Under the pieces are notes generated by a model. It saw only the letters and a program-made list of their open reading frames with translations. It made no database searches and had not been told where the DNA came from. A DNA stretch of 64,000 nucleotides from Lutimaribacter saemankumensis (lineage in GTDB: Bacteria > Pseudomonadota > Alphaproteobacteria > Rhodobacterales > Rhodobacteraceae), in NCBI RefSeq assembly GCF_900100005.1, contig NZ_FNEB01000002.1, forward strand, positions 372,001 to 436,000, in the 5' to 3' direction. How positions within the stretch are numbered: the stretch's first letter is position 1; each line of letters begins with the position of its first letter. Both the position numbers and the translations under genes were made by a program. Shown here piece by piece: positions 61,524 to 64,000 of this stretch.

Positions 61524-62027
61524 TCAGACTGTTTGGTCGCTTGGCACGGGCCCCGCCAGTTTCGCGATATTCGGCTTTGCCGATTTTACAACCCGGGTCG
61601 CGATATAGGTCATATATCGATCGACGCCCAACTCTGCCTCTTGCATGTCCTGCATCAAATCTTGGAAAGCGCTCAAGGACGGGCAAATCGTTTTCATGAC
61701 GTAATCCATCCCACCTCCCGTCGCGACACATTCGATGATTTCATCGCGGCGGCCGACCCACGCCTCGAACCTGTCGAAATCCGCTTTCCGATGATGCGTC
61801 AAAGAAACCGTGACCATGACCTGGCTGAAATCACAAACCCTATTGAGTGCGATCTCGGCATGGAAACCAAGAATGAAACCCCGCGCCTTCAAGCGATCCA
61901 AGCGCGCCCAACAGGGCGTGGCCGAAATGTTCACGATCTCGGACAACCTGCTCTTGCTGAGCTGCCCATACCGCTGAACAGCGCTTAGGATACGGATATC
62001 CGTGGCATCCAGGCCTGACTTTTTCAC
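61524..62027 (-). CDS. Lrp/AsnC family transcriptional regulator
   Basis: I propose the GTG at 62027 (167 aa) with GGAAG upstream; longer in-frame starts exist but the conserved region begins DATDIRILSAVQRYG. N-terminal helix-turn-helix (LSEIVNISATPCWARLDRL) and C-terminal RAM ligand domain (VMVTVSLTHHRKADF through GGGMDYVM). It lies between dmdA and the TPP enzyme, all minus strand. By analogy with MdeR, which controls methionine gamma-lyase and an E1-like enzyme in Pseudomonas putida, it may respond to a sulfur amino acid. Confidence 0.88.
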   Translation of the reverse strand: MKKSGLDATDIRILSAVQRYGQLSKSRLSEIVNISATPCWARLDRLKARGFILGFHAEIALNRVCDFSQVMVTVSLTHHRKADFDRFEAWVGRRDEIIECVATGGGMDYVMKTICPSLSAFQDLMQDMQEAELGVDRYMTYIATRVVKSAKPNIAKLAGPVPSDQTV

Positions 62028-62248
62028 GGGCTTCCAGCTTTCGCAATTTTGATACGAAAAAGACGACCATAAATCTGTTCGACTGGCCGCTTTACCACGA
62101 TAGCCTGTTGCAATAGCCCGCGCAGGCAGGATTGCGACACGCTCGGCTCTGAAGGCGGCGCTCGTCCTATTGCATGCTCCCGCACAACGACATGTAGCCC
62201 CAACGGAAAACCAGCTTAACTTTACAAACGAATCCTTATCGACTGAAC

Positions 62249-64000
62249 TCAGCGGCTTCGTAGACCACTGGTCAATTCGTTTACCGACGCAACGATCGCG
62301 TTCTCGTCTATTCCGAAATGCCGATAGAGATCGCCGATCGTTCCTGTCTGGCCGAAATGTTCGACGCCATGGGATATCGTGCGATGACCCGCAACCGACC
62401 CAAGCCAGCCAAGGGTTGCCGGATGTCCATCTATGACAGTGACCATCGTGCAATGGGGTGGAAGCGGGTTCAGCAACCGTTCGATATGGCTGACCGCAGC
62501 CGGATTGCCACGAGCCCGTTCACGCTGAGCCGCAGTCCAACCCGCATTCAGCCGGTCAGCCGACGTCACCGCCAGAACACCCACATCCCGACGCGCGCCA
62601 CCTATACGGCCGGCAGCGGCAATCGCCTCGTCAGCGACAGCGCCTTGATAGGCAATCACCACCTCACAGTTCGGTCCAGGCGGGCGCAACCAGTAGGCGC
62701 CGTCGATCGCCCCTTGCCGAAACGCATCATCGGCCCGCTTGCCAGGCTGCTCCAGCGGCTTGGTCGTCAAACGCAGATAGACCGAGCCGCCGGTTTCGTC
62801 CCTGAGCCAAGTCCTTTCGTCCGGATCGCCCTCGCCATCACGCTGGAGATAGTCGAAAGCCCACTCCATGATCACGGCCAGTTCGTCGGCAAAGGCGGGT
62901 TCAAAACTCGCCAGCCCATCCTGCGCCATTCCTGTCAGAGGCGTGCCAATGGATTGATGCGCACCTCCCTCGGGCGCCAGTGTCACGCCCGACGGCGTTC
63001 CCAAAATCATGAACCGGGCATCCTGGTAGCAAGCATAATTCAACGCATCGAGCCCGCGATGCACGAATGGGTCATATACCGTTCCGATCGGTATCAACCG
63101 CTTGCCAAAAAGACTGTGCGAAAGCCCGGCGGCCCCCAGCAACAGAAACAGGTTCATCTCCGCAATGCCGAGTTCGATATGCTGGCCCTCCGGCGTAAAC
63201 TCCCACTTCGCGGTCGAGGGAATCCGGTGTTCGATAAAGGCATCCGCCATTTCGGACCGGGAGAAGAGCTTGCGCCGGTTCACCCAGGGGCCCAAAGAGG
63301 TGGTGCCCGTGACATCCGGGGAGGTGGTCACGATCCGTTCTGCCAGCGTGCTGTCGCCTTTGGCCAGATCATCGAGGATCTTTCCGAAAGCTGCCTGTGT
63401 CGAAATCTCACGATCAGTAGCGATTGAAATCGACGGCGCGGCCAACCGGTCGTCAGAATAGCGTCGGCGACCCTTTGCAAAGAATGGCGCCTCGTCCAGG
63501 AAAGCGCGCAGCCCTTCGACATCTTCAACCGCGGCGAATGGCTCCCATTCCATGCCTTCCGGCACACTCATGTGCTTTTGCCATTCCGCCATCTGGGCCT
63601 TTGTCATCAGCCCGCCGTGGTTGTCCTTGTGGCCGGCGATCGGCGTCCCCCAGCCCTTGATCGTATAGGCAAGGAAGCACGTCGGACGGTCGTGATCGAT
63701 GCTTGCGAAGACTTCGGCCATCGTCTCGACGCAGTTGCCTCCGAGATTTTCCATCAATGCGGCAAGCTCAGCATCCGAGCGACGCTCGATCAGTGCGGTG
63801 ACGTCCCCTTGATCGCCCAAGTCGTCCATCAGGCGTTTGCGCCAGACCGCACCTCCCATGTAGGTAAGAGCCGCGTATTCCGCGTTCGGGCAGTGATCGA
63901 TCCAATCACGCAGCCTTTCGCCCCCGGGTTCTTCGAATGCCGCACGTTGCAGTGCCCCGTATTTGACCCGAACGACATCCCAGCCGAAGGCGTCGAATAT
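62249..64000 (-). CDS. Homodimeric 2-oxoacid dehydrogenase E1-like / transketolase-fold TPP enzyme, 5' end outside window
   Basis: The frame is open to the right edge, giving the C-terminal 583 residues. TIKGWGTPIAGHKDNHGGLMT, GQHIELGIAEMNLFLLLGAAGLS (in parts) and YDPFVHRGLDALNYACY place it in the AceE/transketolase-type TPP superfamily. MdeB (2-oxobutyrate dehydrogenase E1) and AceE are candidate relatives. The adjacent Lrp regulator supports an amino-acid-linked role. No E2 or E3 gene is visible. Confidence 0.8.
   Translation of the reverse strand: MFDAFGWDVVRVKYGALQRAAFEEPGGERLRDWIDHCPNAEYAALTYMGGAVWRKRLMDDLGDQGDVTALIERRSDAELAALMENLGGNCVETMAEVFASIDHDRPTCFLAYTIKGWGTPIAGHKDNHGGLMTKAQMAEWQKHMSVPEGMEWEPFAAVEDVEGLRAFLDEAPFFAKGRRRYSDDRLAAPSISIATDREISTQAAFGKILDDLAKGDSTLAERIVTTSPDVTGTTSLGPWVNRRKLFSRSEMADAFIEHRIPSTAKWEFTPEGQHIELGIAEMNLFLLLGAAGLSHSLFGKRLIPIGTVYDPFVHRGLDALNYACYQDARFMILGTPSGVTLAPEGGAHQSIGTPLTGMAQDGLASFEPAFADELAVIMEWAFDYLQRDGEGDPDERTWLRDETGGSVYLRLTTKPLEQPGKRADDAFRQGAIDGAYWLRPPGPNCEVVIAYQGAVADEAIAAAGRIGGARRDVGVLAVTSADRLNAGWTAAQRERARGNPAAVSHIERLLNPLPPHCTMVTVIDGHPATLGWLGSVAGHRTISHGVEHFGQTGTIGDLYRHFGIDENAIVASVNELTSGLRSR

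Noticed and set aside
1-64000. CRISPR arrays, insertion sequences, phage genes, rRNA
   Set aside because: No regularly spaced repeats, transposase or integrase genes or rRNA segments were seen on either strand.

Overview
The window is high-GC, densely packed DNA with ATGA stop/start overlaps and strong Shine-Dalgarno sites. Gene content points to a Rhodobacterales (Roseobacter/Paracoccaceae-type) alphaproteobacterium. It has a Rhodobacter-like nirK-nirV / NnrR / norCBQD-nnrS-nnrU denitrification block, a DmdA-type dimethylsulfoniopropionate (DMSP) demethylase operon, Tat-exported periplasmic proteins and many ABC uptake systems. Taxonomy is inferred from gene content only.

Layout, left half. 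(1) 3-4870: end of an M19 dipeptidase, an unrecognised 555-aa protein, a DUF3726 protein, an Ldh-family dehydrogenase and a Gfo/Idh/MocA oxidoreductase. (2) 5102-10823: acyl-CoA dehydrogenase, OsmC and a nitrate/sulfonate/taurine-type ABC importer on the minus strand, divergent from a TetR regulator across a region with an 11-bp inverted repeat; a LysE exporter follows. (3) 11802-21585: a FadR/GntR regulator with a PdhR-like operator leads an oligopeptide ABC importer, a gamma-glutamyltransferase-like hydrolase, a DUF1028 hydrolase and an acetamidase/formamidase, probably for scavenging peptide or gamma-glutamyl amides. (4) 21614-26374: GT2, an ArnT-like GT39 and a lipid-A-synthase N-domain protein, divergent from a PmrAB-like two-component system. 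(5) 26470-31400: Kef-type antiporter, AraC regulator with a divergent aldo/keto reductase, and a PanE-like reductase.

Denitrification block, 31441-42817. A DUF302 protein with an FNR-type site; nirV, nirK and pseudoazurin on the minus strand; an NnrR-type Crp/Fnr regulator; a DUF1858 protein; then norCBQD, three tiny overlapping frames, nnrS and nnrU. Two palindromes of the TTGC-N6-GCAA type lie midway in the two divergent promoters, so one regulator can plausibly control pazS-nirK-nirV, itself, the DUF1858 gene and the nor operon.

Right part. An RND pump (42906-47302), a small lipoprotein, a flavin monooxygenase/SDR pair and an AraC regulator precede a 45-bp 3' fragment resembling tRNA-Met (52571-52615). 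The DNA just beyond it is visibly poorer in GC and holds a 7TM sensor kinase, an Acr3 arsenite carrier, a frameshifted MFS pseudogene and a YqaA-like protein, so it looks like a junction with acquired DNA. The last block (57342-64000) is a tight dmdA-osmC-enoyl-CoA hydratase-like-acyl-CoA ligase operon, an Lrp regulator and a truncated thiamine-diphosphate (TPP) enzyme resembling homodimeric pyruvate dehydrogenase E1.

The most interesting threads are the extra members of the NO regulon (DUF302, DUF1858, tiny proteins after norD), OsmC proteins embedded in two separate acyl-CoA clusters, the hydratase-like protein lacking both catalytic glutamates in the dmdA operon, and the tRNA-fragment junction. 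No CRISPR array, insertion sequence, rRNA or complete tRNA was found.
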